From the NCBI RefSeq assembly GCF_001584145.1, contig NZ_CP013232.1, positions 2,356,001 through 2,420,000 on the forward strand: 64,000 bases of DNA, given 5' to 3'. How positions within the stretch are numbered: position 1 is the stretch's first letter; the number at the start of each line of letters is the position of its first letter. Source of the stretch: Collimonas fungivorans. GTDB taxonomy: Bacteria > Pseudomonadota > Gammaproteobacteria > Burkholderiales > Burkholderiaceae_D. A model generated the notes under the pieces. The model saw only the letters and a program-made list of their open reading frames with translations, was not told where the DNA came from and did not search any database. Below are positions 18,840 to 29,024 of this stretch, piece after piece. Made by a program: the position numbers and the translations under genes.

Positions 18840-19619
18840 TCAGCGAGATAGTAAGATTTTTTCTAAAAGATAATAGCCAAATCCCAGCGTTGATCTGCCC
18901 GACGCCTGATAGTTGTCATACCAGAGCTGCGCCCGCTCGCCAAAGGCCGCAGCGTCCGGATCTGCCGGATAGGCAGTCACATGGCGCATCATTGTCTGGT
19001 AGTACAAACCTTCGTATTGATCCCACTCGTCGTCGCTGCTAATCGTAGATGTCAGCAGCTTGTAGCCGTGCGCCAGCGCACGTTGAGCATTCTGCGAATG
19101 GCTGGTGAGTTCGTCCCGCGTTGCGCCGAGAATGGCAAGATACTGGTCCGCAGGCGGCTGTTTCCAATATCCTTCGCCGACCAGCAGCAAGCCTCCCGGC
19201 TTGAGCCATTGCATGCAAGTAGAGAGGCAGGGCTCAAAACCGCCGAAGACATGGCTTGAGCCGATGCAGATGATGGCGTCGTAGCCGTCGGTTGGAAGCG
19301 GATGAGGTTCAACCTGGCTTTCGACAAGAGTCAGGCGAGGATCGCCTGGATTGCTGGCCGTCCAAGCACTTGCAGCTTCAGCCAGGAACCGCGCATTGAT
19401 GTCGACGCCGACGCCGCGCGCCGGCATCGACTGCACCAGTTCACGCAGCAGTGCGGCTTTGCCGCATCCGGCATCCAGCACCAAGGCATTTGGAGGCAGA
19501 TCGAGTGCGGCTATTAATTCGCGGGCCTTGGCTGGCGAAAGGGGGCAGCAGTAGCGATGCTCGCTATGCGAGATAGTGGTGTATTTGAATTGATCTTGGG
19601 AAGAAGCGGTCATGCTCAT
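18840..19619 (-). CDS. Class I SAM-dependent methyltransferase
   Basis: A 259-residue methyltransferase with the SAM-binding motif I VLDAGCGKAALLREL (about residue 47), GVDINARF (motif II), and the acidic/aromatic block ICIGSSHVFGG (motif IV). Its C-terminal half is rich in aromatic residues and contains WDQYEGLYYQTMMRH. The acceptor is unknown; the general layout is like small-molecule methyltransferases. It appears to be a single-gene unit. Confidence 0.75.
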   Translation of the reverse strand: MSMTASSQDQFKYTTISHSEHRYCCPLSPAKARELIAALDLPPNALVLDAGCGKAALLRELVQSMPARGVGVDINARFLAEAASAWTASNPGDPRLTLVESQVEPHPLPTDGYDAIICIGSSHVFGGFEPCLSTCMQWLKPGGLLLVGEGYWKQPPADQYLAILGATRDELTSHSQNAQRALAHGYKLLTSTISSDDEWDQYEGLYYQTMMRHVTAYPADPDAAAFGERAQLWYDNYQASGRSTLGFGYYLLEKILLSR

Positions 19620-19722
19620 GTATTCCTTTAAAGTGTTTGGTTTTCATTTCACTCATTAAAGAAATACAAGCTTTCATACCCGCCTCCCAATCGTTGTGTG
19701 GTTCGAAGTTCATCATAAATCG

Positions 19723-20277
19723 TCACGCCAGCCGTTGCAACATGTAGACGGCGTCGGCCAGGCCGGCGGGCTGCTGGTAACTGGCCAGGTTTTCCCTGGC
19801 TGGAGAATGCAATACTTCCACCGGCGCATAACCCAGCGCGCTCCAGAATGGCTGCGATTGCTGTACCGATACCAGTGCACTCCAGCGCAACCCGTTGGTC
19901 CGCGCGTGTTCCAGCGCGGTTGCTACCAGAGTATTGGCTGCGCGCCGGCCGCGCGCAGCCGGCGCAACCGCCAGGTCATGCAGGTACAGGCAGTCAGGGG
20001 CCGCCGGGATCTTGAAAGGATGGTCGAGCGCGGTGATGGCATCCTTGCTGGAAGGGTAGCTGAACAGGTAGGCGCCGGCGTCTTCCCCGTGCCCTGACCA
20101 GATCCAGCAGGTGGCCGGGGTCAGGGCCAGGCGGGCGCGGAATACGGCTTCCGATTCCAGCATAAGCGGCGGATAGCATTCCGCCTGGATTTGCATGACG
20201 GCAGGGATGTCCTTGACGGACATGACCCTGACCGAGTTGCCGTTTGCCGCAGAGGTTTTTTCGATAACCTGGATCAA
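19723..20277 (-). CDS. GNAT-family N-acetyltransferase
   Basis: A 184-residue acetyltransferase. Motif A is LAVAPAARGRRAANTLVATAL and the end motif is FWSALGYAPV. The start is a TTG that overlaps the stop of the upstream membrane-protein gene (TTGA). An ATG at 20223 would remove the first beta-strand NSVRVMSV, so the TTG, with coupled translation, is preferred. Substrate unknown. Confidence 0.7.
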   Translation of the reverse strand: MIQVIEKTSAANGNSVRVMSVKDIPAVMQIQAECYPPLMLESEAVFRARLALTPATCWIWSGHGEDAGAYLFSYPSSKDAITALDHPFKIPAAPDCLYLHDLAVAPAARGRRAANTLVATALEHARTNGLRWSALVSVQQSQPFWSALGYAPVEVLHSPARENLASYQQPAGLADAVYMLQRLA

Positions 20278-20636
20278 GCAGGCATTGCCTTATTGTCATT
20301 CAAATCCACTATGCCCTTGATCAGGCGATAGCCCTTCCACAGCCAGGCAATGCCCCACACCGCGAAGGCCAGCGGGATGCCGAGCACGGTCAGGAACAGG
20401 GCGCCGCCGACGACCATCCACAGCAGATACCACCAGAATGAGCGGATTTGCCAGTTATGGTGGCTGTATACGAAGGTGTCCGCCGCATCCGAGCGTTTGA
20501 CATAATTGATGATCAGGGGGATCCAGGAGAGCGCCCCCAGGGAAAACAGCAGGCTGGCTGCATGAAACAGGTAGAGCCACCAGGCAAGGTTTTTTTCGGA
20601 ATGCAGCTTGCTATCGAAGACTAGTTCTTGTGCCAT
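20274..20636 (-). CDS. DUF4870-like small membrane protein
   Basis: A 120-residue protein with three hydrophobic segments (about residues 19-45, 66-88 and 89-104) and a conserved-looking HHNWQIRSFWWYLLW block. It resembles DUF4870-type proteins of unknown function. It sits 43 bases downstream of serB on the same strand and four bases overlap the acetyltransferase gene, so the three genes may form one transcript. Confidence 0.7.
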   Translation of the reverse strand: MAQELVFDSKLHSEKNLAWWLYLFHAASLLFSLGALSWIPLIINYVKRSDAADTFVYSHHNWQIRSFWWYLLWMVVGGALFLTVLGIPLAFAVWGIAWLWKGYRLIKGIVDLNDNKAMPA

Positions 20637-20678
20637 GACTGTCCTTTATATGAAAAGAGGCGCTGGATTCTTCAGGAA

Positions 20679-21527
20679 TTACGCCAATACAGGCAAGATG
20701 CCATCCAAACCGACAAAATTCAAGGCCACGCTGGCTTGCGCCCTTACCACCGGCTTGGCGCGGAAGGCTACCGACAGGCCGGCGATCCGCATCATGGCGA
20801 GGTCGTTGGCGCCGTCGCCCATGACGATCGCCTGGCTGGGAGCGATATTCAGTCCGGCGCAGACGCGTTCGACCGTCAGCTTTTTCTCCTCGGCATTGAC
20901 GATACCACCCAGCACTTTGCCGGTCAGCTTGCCGTTGACGATTTCCAGCACGTTGGAATGAGCGTAATCGAGTCCGAGTGTGGCTTTCATGTGGTCGGTA
21001 AAAAAAGTGAAGCCGCCCGACACCAGCAAGGTCTTGAGGCCGGCTGCCTTGACCGCCGCCAGCATGTTTTCCGCTCCCGGCGACAATTGCAGCCGTTCGT
21101 CCAGCACCCGCTGCAGCGCCGTCGCTTCCAGGCCCTTGAGCAAGGCCACGCGTCGGGTCAGGCTTTCATTGAACTCCAGCTCGCCGCGCATCGCCGCTTC
21201 GGTAATTGCCGAGACTTGCGGCTTCAAACCCTGCATGTCGGCAATTTCATCGATGCATTCGATCGTGATCAGGGTCGAGTCCATGTCCATGGCCAGCAAT
21301 TTGAAATCACCGAGTTTCGGCGCCGCCGGCAGCCAGGCGCAATCGATCCGGGCACCGTAGCAGGCGGCGTCGATCAGCGTTTTCAGGCTTTCCGAATAGT
21401 CGACGCCTTCGCAACGCCAGGCATGGCGGCCGCCACTGCTGATGTCGGCAGCGGCGACGCCGGCCAAGTTGGCGATGCGGTCAATGGTGTTGCGTTCCGC
21501 GCTCAGGCTTTGCAAGATCAGTTTCAT
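20679..21527 (-). CDS. serB: Phosphoserine phosphatase
   Basis: A 282-residue HAD-family phosphatase for the last step of serine synthesis. The nucleophile motif DMDSTLI gives DxDxT, followed by IECIDEIAD, motif II in LLVSGGFTFF, the lysine in the KLTGKVLGG region, and motif III GDGANDLAMM. The N-terminal about 75 residues form the regulatory region found in longer SerB proteins. It lies 40 bases downstream of mfd on the same strand. Confidence 0.93.
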   Translation of the reverse strand: MKLILQSLSAERNTIDRIANLAGVAAADISSGGRHAWRCEGVDYSESLKTLIDAACYGARIDCAWLPAAPKLGDFKLLAMDMDSTLITIECIDEIADMQGLKPQVSAITEAAMRGELEFNESLTRRVALLKGLEATALQRVLDERLQLSPGAENMLAAVKAAGLKTLLVSGGFTFFTDHMKATLGLDYAHSNVLEIVNGKLTGKVLGGIVNAEEKKLTVERVCAGLNIAPSQAIVMGDGANDLAMMRIAGLSVAFRAKPVVRAQASVALNFVGLDGILPVLA

Positions 21528-21567
21528 GTGTCTGTGTGGCTCTACAAAAATTCAAATAATTGGAACA

Positions 21568-24500
21568 TCATCCCGCTAAGGCCTTGATGGTCGCCTTGAC
21601 CTGGGTCAGGCGCGCCGCCAGGTCGGGCATGTTGACGGTGATGCGCAATTTGTCCTGGCCGTTCAGCTTGATATGGCGGTTTTTCTGGATCAGTTCGATG
21701 ATGCGCATGGCGTCGATCGGCGGATTCGGCACGAATTGCAGCAGGGCGGAATCGGTATGCGCATCGATCTTGACGATGCCTATCGACTTGGCGGCAATTC
21801 GCAGGCGATGCGTTTCAATCAAAGCTTTGGCCGGGTCCGGCAGCTTGCCGAAGCGGTCGATCAATTCTTCCTGCAGGTCGTCGATCTTGTCAGAGGCGTT
21901 GCAATTGGCCAGGCGCTTGTAGATCGACAGCCTTTCGTGCACATCGCCGCAATAGTCGTTGGGCAGCAGGGCCGGCACGTGCAGGTTGATCTCGGTAGTG
22001 GTCGACAGTGGCGCCGCCAGGTCCGGCTCCTTGCCGTTCTTCAGGGAGCGCACGGCTTCGTTGAGCATGTCGGAATACAGCTGGAAACCGATTTCGTGCA
22101 TTTCGCCCGACTGGTTATCGCCCAGTACTTCGCCGGCGCCGCGGATTTCCAGGTCGTGCATGGCCAGGTAGAAACCGCTGCCGAGTTCTTCCATCTGCTG
22201 GATCGCATCCAGCCGGCGCTGCGCCAGCTTGGTCAGGCCCTGGACGTCGTGCACCAGCAGGTAAGCGTAAGCCTGGTGATGGGAACGGCCGACGCGGCCG
22301 CGCAGCTGGTGCAACTGCGCCAGGCCGAACTTGTCGGCGCGGTGCATGATGATGGTGTTGGCGGTCGGTACGTCGATGCCGGTTTCGATGATGGTGGTGC
22401 ACAGCAGGATGTTGAAGCGCTGGGCGACAAAATCGCGCATGACTTTTTCCAGGTCGCGCTCGTGCATCTGGCCATGGGCAATGGCGATGCGCGCTTCCGG
22501 CAACAGCGCTTCCAGCATCGCCTTGCGGTTCTGGATGGTTTCCACTTCATTGTGCAGGAAATAGACCTGGCCGCCGCGCTTCAGTTCGCGCAGGCAGGCT
22601 TCGCGGATGGTCGATTCGCCTTCGCTGCGCACGAAGGTCTTGATCGCCAGGCGCTTTTGCGGCGCAGTAGCGATGATGGAGAATTCGCGCAGGCCTTCCA
22701 GCGCCATGCCCAGGGTACGCGGGATAGGCGTTGCGGTCAGCGTCAGGACGTCGACCTCGGCCCGCAGCGCCTTGAGCGTTTCTTTCTGGCGCACGCCGAA
22801 ACGGTGTTCTTCGTCGATGATCACCAGTCCCAGTCGCGAGAACTTGATATCGTCGGACAGCAGCTTATGGGTGCCGATCACGATGTCCAGCGTGCCGTCG
22901 GCCATGCCCTTGATGGCTTGCGTGACTTCCTTGCCGCTGCGGAAACGCGACAGTTCCGCAATCTTTACCGGCCAGTCGGCGAAGCGGTCGGCAAAGGTTT
23001 GCGCGTGCTGTTCCGCCAGCAGCGTGGTCGGCGCCAGGATCGCGACCTGTTTGCCGCCGAGCACGGCGACAAAGGCGGCGCGCAGCGCCACCTCGGTCTT
23101 GCCGAAACCGACGTCGCCGCAGATCAGGCGGTCCATCGGCTTGCCGCTGGTCATGTCCTTGATCACGGCATTGATGGCGGCGGCCTGGTCGGCGGTTTCT
23201 TCAAAGCCGAAACTCTCGGAGAAAGCTTCGTAATCGTGCGCCGAATATTCGAAAGCGTGGCCCTGGCGCAGGGCGCGCCGGGCATACAGGTTCAGCAGTT
23301 CCGCGGCGGTATCGCGCACCTGCTGCGCAGCTTTGCGCTTGGCCTTTTCCCACTGGCCCGAGCCGAGTGCATGCAGCGGCGCATCTTCCGGCGAAGCGCC
23401 GGAGTAGCGCGAAATCACATGCAGCTGCGATACCGGTACGTAAAGTTTGGTGTCCTTGGCGTATTCCAGGTGCAGGAATTCGGTTTCGCCTTCGCCCAGG
23501 TCCATGCTGAGCAAGCCCATGTAGCGGCCGATGCCGTGGTTGATGTGCACCACCGGATCGCCGATCTTGAGCTCGGACAGGTCGCGCACCATGGATTCGA
23601 CCTGGGTGACGCCTTCCTGTTTTTTCTTGCCGATGCGGCGGCCCGAGCCTGCATACAGTTCGGTTTCCGTGATGAAAGCGAATTGCGGCAGTTCAAAGCC
23701 GGCATGCAAGGGCGCCACGCCCAGCATCAGTTTTTTGTCCGACGTGGTGAAGTCGGCATAACCGTCGCACAGCGCCAGCGGCAAATCGTATTCGTTGAAA
23801 TACTGCTGCAAGGTTTCGCGGCGGCCGTTCGATTCGGCGCAAATCATCACGCGGCGGTCGCTTTGCAGCAGATAGGCGCGCAGGTTGGTCAGCGGGTCGT
23901 CGATGCGGCGGTTGACGGCGATATTCGGGATCGGCGCCGACAGCTCGGAAGCGGCGTCGCCATGCTGGATCACCCAGCGGCCGAACGGCTTGGCCAGGCT
24001 GAAGAAATTCTCGCCGGTCAGGAACAGGGCTTCCGGCGCCAGCAACGGGCGCTCGCGGTCCGATTTTAGGAATCTGTAGCGTGACTGGGTATCGTTCCAG
24101 AAGCGCTGGATGGCGCTATCGATATCGCCGACCAGGGCAAACATCGCGCTGGCAGGCAGGTATTCGAACAAGGTCGCCGTCTCTTCAAAAAACAGCGGCA
24201 GGTAATATTCGATGCCGGCCGAGGCGATGCCGTTGCCGATATCCTTGTAGATCGCCGAGCGCGACGGGTCGCCTTCGAACACTTCGCGCCAGCGGCTGCG
24301 GAAGGCCGAGCGCGCCGCTTCGTCCATCGGGAATTCGCGGCCCGGCAGCAGCCGGACTTCTTTCACCGGATACATCGAGCGCTGGGTGTCGGCGTCGAAC
24401 GTGCGTATGGTTTCGATGGCGTCGCCGAACAGGTCAAGCCGGTACGGCAGCACCGAACCCATCGGGAAAATGTCGATCAGGCCGCCGCGCACCGAATACT

Positions 24501-25008
24501 CGCCGGGCGACATGACCTGGTTGACATGGCTGTAGCCGGCCAGCGTCAGCTGCGATTTCAGGCGCGCTTCATCCAGCGTCTCGCCCTGTTTGAAAAAGAA
24601 AGTGTAGCCGGCCAGGAAGGACGGCGGCGCCATCTTGACCAGGGCAGTGGTGGCAGGCACCAGCAGTACGTCGCATTGGCCGTTCTGCACCTCGTACAAG
24701 GTCGCCAGCCGCTCCGAGACCAGGTCCTGGTGCGGCGAGAAGGCGTCGTAGGGCAGGGTTTCCCAGTCCGGCAGCAAATGGCAGCGCAGGCCGTTGGTCT
24801 GCTCGGCGCCGGCCTGGAACCAGGGGATTTCGGTGCGCAGCCGCTGGCCGTCGGTGGCGTCGGCCACGATCACCACCAGCATCCTTTGCTGCGGCTTGAG
24901 CGCCAGCGCGGCTTGCGCCAATGCAAACGCATCGGCCGAACCATGCAGCGCCGGCAGGACAAAACGGGATGCCGGCTTGGGCAGCAATTTTTCTAGATCA
25001 AAGGACAT
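21568..25008 (-). CDS. mfd: Transcription-repair coupling factor
   Basis: A 1146-residue ATPase that removes RNA polymerase stalled at DNA damage and recruits UvrA. The UvrB-homology region occupies roughly residues 1-340, the RNA-polymerase-interacting CarD-like domain lies around 475-545 (IGDPVVHINHGIGRYMGL), then the RecG-like motor: GDVGFGKTEVALRAAF (Walker A), IIDEEHRFGVRQKE (DEEH box), TATPIPRTL and QLRGRVGRS; the C-terminal TRCF domain closes the protein. Normal length. Divergent from ispD with a 133-base shared promoter region. Confidence 0.97.
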   Translation of the reverse strand: MSFDLEKLLPKPASRFVLPALHGSADAFALAQAALALKPQQRMLVVIVADATDGQRLRTEIPWFQAGAEQTNGLRCHLLPDWETLPYDAFSPHQDLVSERLATLYEVQNGQCDVLLVPATTALVKMAPPSFLAGYTFFFKQGETLDEARLKSQLTLAGYSHVNQVMSPGEYSVRGGLIDIFPMGSVLPYRLDLFGDAIETIRTFDADTQRSMYPVKEVRLLPGREFPMDEAARSAFRSRWREVFEGDPSRSAIYKDIGNGIASAGIEYYLPLFFEETATLFEYLPASAMFALVGDIDSAIQRFWNDTQSRYRFLKSDRERPLLAPEALFLTGENFFSLAKPFGRWVIQHGDAASELSAPIPNIAVNRRIDDPLTNLRAYLLQSDRRVMICAESNGRRETLQQYFNEYDLPLALCDGYADFTTSDKKLMLGVAPLHAGFELPQFAFITETELYAGSGRRIGKKKQEGVTQVESMVRDLSELKIGDPVVHINHGIGRYMGLLSMDLGEGETEFLHLEYAKDTKLYVPVSQLHVISRYSGASPEDAPLHALGSGQWEKAKRKAAQQVRDTAAELLNLYARRALRQGHAFEYSAHDYEAFSESFGFEETADQAAAINAVIKDMTSGKPMDRLICGDVGFGKTEVALRAAFVAVLGGKQVAILAPTTLLAEQHAQTFADRFADWPVKIAELSRFRSGKEVTQAIKGMADGTLDIVIGTHKLLSDDIKFSRLGLVIIDEEHRFGVRQKETLKALRAEVDVLTLTATPIPRTLGMALEGLREFSIIATAPQKRLAIKTFVRSEGESTIREACLRELKRGGQVYFLHNEVETIQNRKAMLEALLPEARIAIAHGQMHERDLEKVMRDFVAQRFNILLCTTIIETGIDVPTANTIIMHRADKFGLAQLHQLRGRVGRSHHQAYAYLLVHDVQGLTKLAQRRLDAIQQMEELGSGFYLAMHDLEIRGAGEVLGDNQSGEMHEIGFQLYSDMLNEAVRSLKNGKEPDLAAPLSTTTEINLHVPALLPNDYCGDVHERLSIYKRLANCNASDKIDDLQEELIDRFGKLPDPAKALIETHRLRIAAKSIGIVKIDAHTDSALLQFVPNPPIDAMRIIELIQKNRHIKLNGQDKLRITVNMPDLAARLTQVKATIKALAG

Positions 25009-25141
25009 CGGGGCCTATTTTGCAATATCACGCAAGCCTGCAAGGGCGTCAATAGCGGCCAAAAAAAGCCACAATACGCCTGATTTGACAGTTAAAATTC
25101 AGAGCCGCATTATAAACCACTCGATTCCCTTGAGATTGTGC

Positions 25142-25849
25142 ATGAATCCATCCCGCTATTTTGCCCTGATTCCCGCTGCCGGCATCGGTGCCCGCGTAGG
25201 CGCGGATATCCCCAAGCAATATATGCAGCTGGCCGGCCAGCCGATGCTGATGCATGTCCTCGACACCTTTGCCGCGTCCGGCGCCATCAGCCACGTGTAT
25301 GTCGTGGTCGGCGCCGATGACGGTTATATCGCCGACCTGATGGCGTCCGCGCCGCATCTGCAGGGACGGGTGACGGTGTTGTTCGATGGCGGTCCCAGCC
25401 GCCGGGATTCCGTGCTGAACGGCCTGCAAGCGATTCGCGGGCAGGCTGGCGATGACGACTGGGTGCTGGTGCATGACGCCGCCCGGCCGGGTCTGACAGG
25501 CGCCCTGATCGAGCGCCTGATTGACACCCTGCGCAACGATCCGGTCGGCGGCCTGCTGGCATTGCCGGTGGTTGATACCCTCAAGCGCAGTGACAAAAAT
25601 GCCCAGGATGCGCGCGTAGTGCAAACCGTGGCGCGCACCGAACTGTGGGCCGCGCAGACCCCGCAGATGTTCCGCTATGGCTTGCTGGTGCGCGCACTGA
25701 CCCTGGCAGCAGCGGTCACCGACGAAGCCAGCGCGGTCGAGCAGCTGGGCCTGCAGCCGCGCCTGGTCGAAGGCAGCCCGCGCAATTTCAAGGTAACCTT
25801 GCCGCACGATGTGGCGTTGGCAGAGCTGTTTCTAAAGGAAGAATTTTGA
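25142..25849 (+). CDS. ispD: 2-C-methyl-D-erythritol 4-phosphate cytidylyltransferase
   Basis: A 235-residue enzyme of the MEP isoprenoid pathway that joins MEP and CTP. The nucleotide-binding start is [27 protein letters not shown] and LPVVDTLKR are further IspD blocks. The frame is open far upstream but the ATG at 25142 gives the canonical N-terminus. ispF follows after 25 bases with its own AAGGGA site. Confidence 0.95.
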   Translation: MNPSRYFALIPAAGIGARVGADIPKQYMQLAGQPMLMHVLDTFAASGAISHVYVVVGADDGYIADLMASAPHLQGRVTVLFDGGPSRRDSVLNGLQAIRGQAGDDDWVLVHDAARPGLTGALIERLIDTLRNDPVGGLLALPVVDTLKRSDKNAQDARVVQTVARTELWAAQTPQMFRYGLLVRALTLAAAVTDEASAVEQLGLQPRLVEGSPRNFKVTLPHDVALAELFLKEEF

Positions 25850-25874
25850 AGTCACTGTATTTAAGGGAGCAAGC

Positions 25875-26360
25875 ATGAGCCAGCAGTTCCGCATCGGCCA
25901 GGGTTACGATTGCCACGCCTTGCAGGCTGGCCGGCCGCTGATTATCGGCGGCGTGACGATTCCGCATAAAACCGGCCTGCTGGGCCACTCGGACGCGGAT
26001 GTGCTGCTGCACGCAATTATCGATGCCTTGTTTGGCGCCGCGGCCCTGGGCGATATCGGCCGTCATTTCTCCGATACCGACGCGCAGTTTGCCGGCGCCG
26101 ATTCCCGCAAGCTGCTGCGCGAGGCGGTAAGGCTGATCGGCGCTGCCGGCTACACTGTCGGCAATATCGACTCGACCATCATCGCCCAGGCGCCGAAAAT
26201 GGCGCCGCATATCCCGCAGATGGTGGCGCACATCGCCGCCGATTGCGGGATTGCCGTCAACCAGGTCAACGTCAAGGCCAAGACCAACGAAAAGCTGGGT
26301 TATCTGGGCCGGGAGGAAGGGATTGCAGCAGAGGCGGTTGCTCTGCTGCTGGCGCGCTAG
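25875..26360 (+). CDS. ispF: 2-C-methyl-D-erythritol 2,4-cyclodiphosphate synthase
   Basis: A 161-residue trimeric zinc enzyme of the MEP pathway. The metal-binding D-x-H is in GQGYDCHAL (about D12, H14), with [19 protein letters not shown] and [13 protein letters not shown] following. It directly follows ispD and its last bases overlap the convergent envZ stop by four bases. Confidence 0.96.
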   Translation: MSQQFRIGQGYDCHALQAGRPLIIGGVTIPHKTGLLGHSDADVLLHAIIDALFGAAALGDIGRHFSDTDAQFAGADSRKLLREAVRLIGAAGYTVGNIDSTIIAQAPKMAPHIPQMVAHIAADCGIAVNQVNVKAKTNEKLGYLGREEGIAAEAVALLLAR

Positions 26361-27772
26361 GTTTTCAGCTGCAGTTCGATCTGGGTAGCCAGGCCGCCGC
26401 CTTCGCGGTTGCTGACGCGCAGCTTGCCGCCGTGCTGCTTGACGATGCGGCTGACGATCGCCAGGCCGAGGCCTGAACCGTTGGCTTGTCCGCGCGCGAC
26501 ATCGAGCCGGGTGAACGGCCGCAGTAAACGGTCTATCTCGTTGTCCGGCACGCCGGCGCCGTGGTCGGCGATGTTCAGGATGACCTTGTCCTGGCGCACT
26601 TGGCAGCTGATATCGACTTCGACGCATTCATCGCCTTCTTTCTTGCCGTAGCGGCGCGAATTTTCTATCAGGTTGTTGAATACGCGCGTGAGTTCGGTTT
26701 CATTGCCGGAAACGTGGACATTCGGCGTGATGATGGTCTGGATCCGGATGTCGGCATGGCGCGCGGCGGTCTGCACCACACTGTCGATCAGTTCGCTGAG
26801 GTTGATTCTCTCGAAGCTGCTGGTGTCCGTCGGTTTTGCGTAATGCAGGAACTGGCCGATGATGCCGTCCATCTGCGCCAGGTCGGATTGCATGCCGGTG
26901 CGGGCGTCGTCGGACAAGTTAGCCATTTCCACTTCCAGCAGCATGCGCGCCAGCGGCGTGCGCAAATCGTGGGAAATGCCGGCCAGGATGATGGCCCGGT
27001 CCGATTCGATGCGCTGCAGGTCGCTGACCATCTGGTTAAAGCTGCGGTTGGCTTCCTCGATTTCAGTCGGGCCGGTTTCAGGCAGCGGTTCAGGCTGCAA
27101 GCCCTTGGCTACCGCGCGGGTGGCGGCGGTCAGGCGCGACAGCGGCTGGTTGATCAGGGTCGAAATGAACATCGCCCCCAGCAGCGACAATACCAGCGCG
27201 ACGCTGCCCCACTGCAGCCATTGCACGCCGGAGCTGCGCTCGACCCGCTCGCTGTCGAGCATCAGCCAGTATTCGTCGCTGTCGATCTTGAAGCTGATCC
27301 AGAAACCGCCGATATCGTTGACCTTGGATGAAAACCGGGTCTGGTTGCCGAGCCTGGCGCGTACTTCGCGTTCCAGGTCGGGCATCAGGGCATTGTCGGG
27401 CGGCGGCTCGATCTGGTCGGTATCTTCCAGCGGATAAATCCGGATGCCTTCATTGCTGGCCAGGTCGAACAGCAGTTCGCTGCGCAGGTCCGGCGCCGAA
27501 TGGGTGAGGGCAGCGCGGGTAATCGTGACGATGGAGATGATCTGCGCGGCGACCTGCTGCGCGCGCGGGCCGCGCTCGACGATCTTGAAGCTGGCGACCC
27601 AGGTCACCATGCTGACCGTGATCAGGAACGCGATCATGAAAAAGGTCCGCCACATCAGACCGCTTTTCAGCCAGGCCAGCCGGTGCGGAGTTACCATCTG
27701 GCCGGGCGCTGGCGAGGGAAGGACGATGCCGCGCAGGGCATCAGCGCGGCTGGCCTTCGGGAATGAAGACAT
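26357..27772 (-). CDS. envZ: Osmolarity-type sensor histidine kinase, EnvZ family
   Basis: A 471-residue inner-membrane kinase. Two membrane helices (about residues 41-61 and 188-207) frame a periplasmic sensor domain, then HAMP, and the H-box [19 protein letters not shown] with the phospho-accepting His about 268. N-box [11 protein letters not shown]1 DHGAGVP and G2 GSGLGLAIV follow. The N-terminus is longer than usual; a second ATG at 27697 is possible. The gene overlaps ompR by 32 bases, so the pair is translated together. Confidence 0.9.
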   Translation of the reverse strand: MSSFPKASRADALRGIVLPSPAPGQMVTPHRLAWLKSGLMWRTFFMIAFLITVSMVTWVASFKIVERGPRAQQVAAQIISIVTITRAALTHSAPDLRSELLFDLASNEGIRIYPLEDTDQIEPPPDNALMPDLEREVRARLGNQTRFSSKVNDIGGFWISFKIDSDEYWLMLDSERVERSSGVQWLQWGSVALVLSLLGAMFISTLINQPLSRLTAATRAVAKGLQPEPLPETGPTEIEEANRSFNQMVSDLQRIESDRAIILAGISHDLRTPLARMLLEVEMANLSDDARTGMQSDLAQMDGIIGQFLHYAKPTDTSSFERINLSELIDSVVQTAARHADIRIQTIITPNVHVSGNETELTRVFNNLIENSRRYGKKEGDECVEVDISCQVRQDKVILNIADHGAGVPDNEIDRLLRPFTRLDVARGQANGSGLGLAIVSRIVKQHGGKLRVSNREGGGLATQIELQLKT

Positions 27773-28496
27773 AACCGAGTCCCCATACAGTCTGGATGTA
27801 GAGCGGGCTGGCCGGATCCGGTTCGATCAGCTTGCGCAGGCGCGAAATCTGGACGTCCAGGCTGCGGTCGAATACTTCGTATTCGCGGCCGCGCGCCAGT
27901 TCCATCAGCTTTTCGCGCGACAGCGGCTGCCGCGCGTGCCGCGCAAACACCTTGAGCACGGAGAATTCACCGGTGGTGAGCGGGATCGACTCGCCGTTCT
28001 TTTTCAGAGTACGGGTGCCGAGGTCGAGGATGAATTCGCCGAACTCGAAAGACTGCGGCGTTTCCGACGGCGCTCCCGGCAGTTCGTCCGGCCCCTTGCG
28101 GCGCAGCACGGCGCCGATGCGCGCCACCAGCTCGCGCGGGTTGAACGGTTTGGGCAGGTAATCGTCGGCGCCCATTTCCAGCCCGACGATGCGGTCCACG
28201 TCTTCGCCTTTGGCGGTCAGCATGATGATCGGCGTCTGGTCGCCTGCGCCGCGCAGGCGGCGGCAGATCGCCAGGCCGTCTTCGCCCGGCAGCATCAGGT
28301 CCAGCACCAGCAGGTCGTAGCGCTCGCGTATCCAGAGCTTGTTCATGGCCTGGGCGTTCTCGGCCGTGACTACCTGGAAGCCTTGTTCCGTCAGGTATCG
28401 TCGCAGCAGGTCACGCAAGCGGACGTCGTCGTCGACCACCAGGATTTTATGTTGGTGGGCATTGCTTGTTTGGTTTTGGGTGTTGATCGTATTCAT
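27741..28496 (-). CDS. ompR: Response regulator, OmpR family
   Basis: A 251-residue regulator: receiver domain with acidic pocket VVDDD and phospho-accepting Asp about residue 66 in VLDLMLPGEDG, then a winged-helix DNA-binding domain ([34 protein letters not shown]). It is the partner of the overlapping envZ. The short polar N-terminal extension (NTINTQNQTSNAHQH) is unusual but not conserved-looking. Confidence 0.93.
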   Translation of the reverse strand: MNTINTQNQTSNAHQHKILVVDDDVRLRDLLRRYLTEQGFQVVTAENAQAMNKLWIRERYDLLVLDLMLPGEDGLAICRRLRGAGDQTPIIMLTAKGEDVDRIVGLEMGADDYLPKPFNPRELVARIGAVLRRKGPDELPGAPSETPQSFEFGEFILDLGTRTLKKNGESIPLTTGEFSVLKVFARHARQPLSREKLMELARGREYEVFDRSLDVQISRLRKLIEPDPASPLYIQTVWGLGYVFIPEGQPR

Positions 28497-28666
28497 GGTC
28501 GTATGGTAACGTCAGAGTGCGCTTCAGAAATACAGTAAAAGCCCATGGATTACAAAGTGTTACACACTTTACCAAAAACATCTTATGCTCATTTATGGGG
28601 AAGCTTACACTTAATTTGTGACGATTAAATCTTAACCGTTATCCTGAATTCACAGAAGAAGTCCAT

Positions 28667-28957
28667 ATGATGAAGATGTTTCGGAAAATCAGTGTCTGTT
28701 TATTGTTGCTGTCGGCAATGATGAGCGCCTCTGCACGTTCCGACCGCATGGCCGACGACCGCGGCGGCGACCGTCGCGCGCCGCCGCCCTCGCAGTACGA
28801 ACCACGGCGCGGCCAGGCGCCGGATGAGCAATGGCAGAACCGCGGCCGCGGCTCTGACCCTAACGAGGGACGCGGCCGGATGTCGCCGGATGAGCGGCGC
28901 GCCTTGCGCCAGCAGATCGACAGGGCTGGTCGGGATATTTATCCGCCGCGGCGCTGA
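28667..28957 (+). CDS. Small secreted Arg/Pro-rich protein of unknown function
   Basis: A 96-residue protein with a clear signal peptide (about residues 1-23, SASA-RS). The mature part is highly charged and Arg/Asp/Pro-rich, ending with MSPDERRALRQQIDRAGRDIYPPRR. The tail resembles the end of small Oxalobacteraceae periplasmic proteins; no function is assigned. It diverges from ompR, sharing a 170-base AT-rich upstream region, and ends at the terminator 28996-29024. Confidence 0.6.
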   Translation: MMKMFRKISVCLLLLSAMMSASARSDRMADDRGGDRRAPPPSQYEPRRGQAPDEQWQNRGRGSDPNEGRGRMSPDERRALRQQIDRAGRDIYPPRR

Positions 28958-28995
28958 TATCGTCAAATAGAACATGCCAGCTGGATGGCGCAGGG

Positions 28996-29024
28996 AACCG
29001 GTGATGAAGATCGCCGGTTTTTTA
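28996..29024 (+). terminator. Intrinsic terminator
   Basis: AACCGGTGAT pairs with ATCGCCGGTT (one G-T pair) over a GAAG tetraloop, followed by a T run. It ends the 28667 gene. Confidence 0.88.

Noticed and set aside
21673..24069. A 798-codon open frame antisense to mfd
   Set aside because: It mirrors the high-GC third-position pattern of mfd and has a Gln/Val/His-rich composition with no domain.
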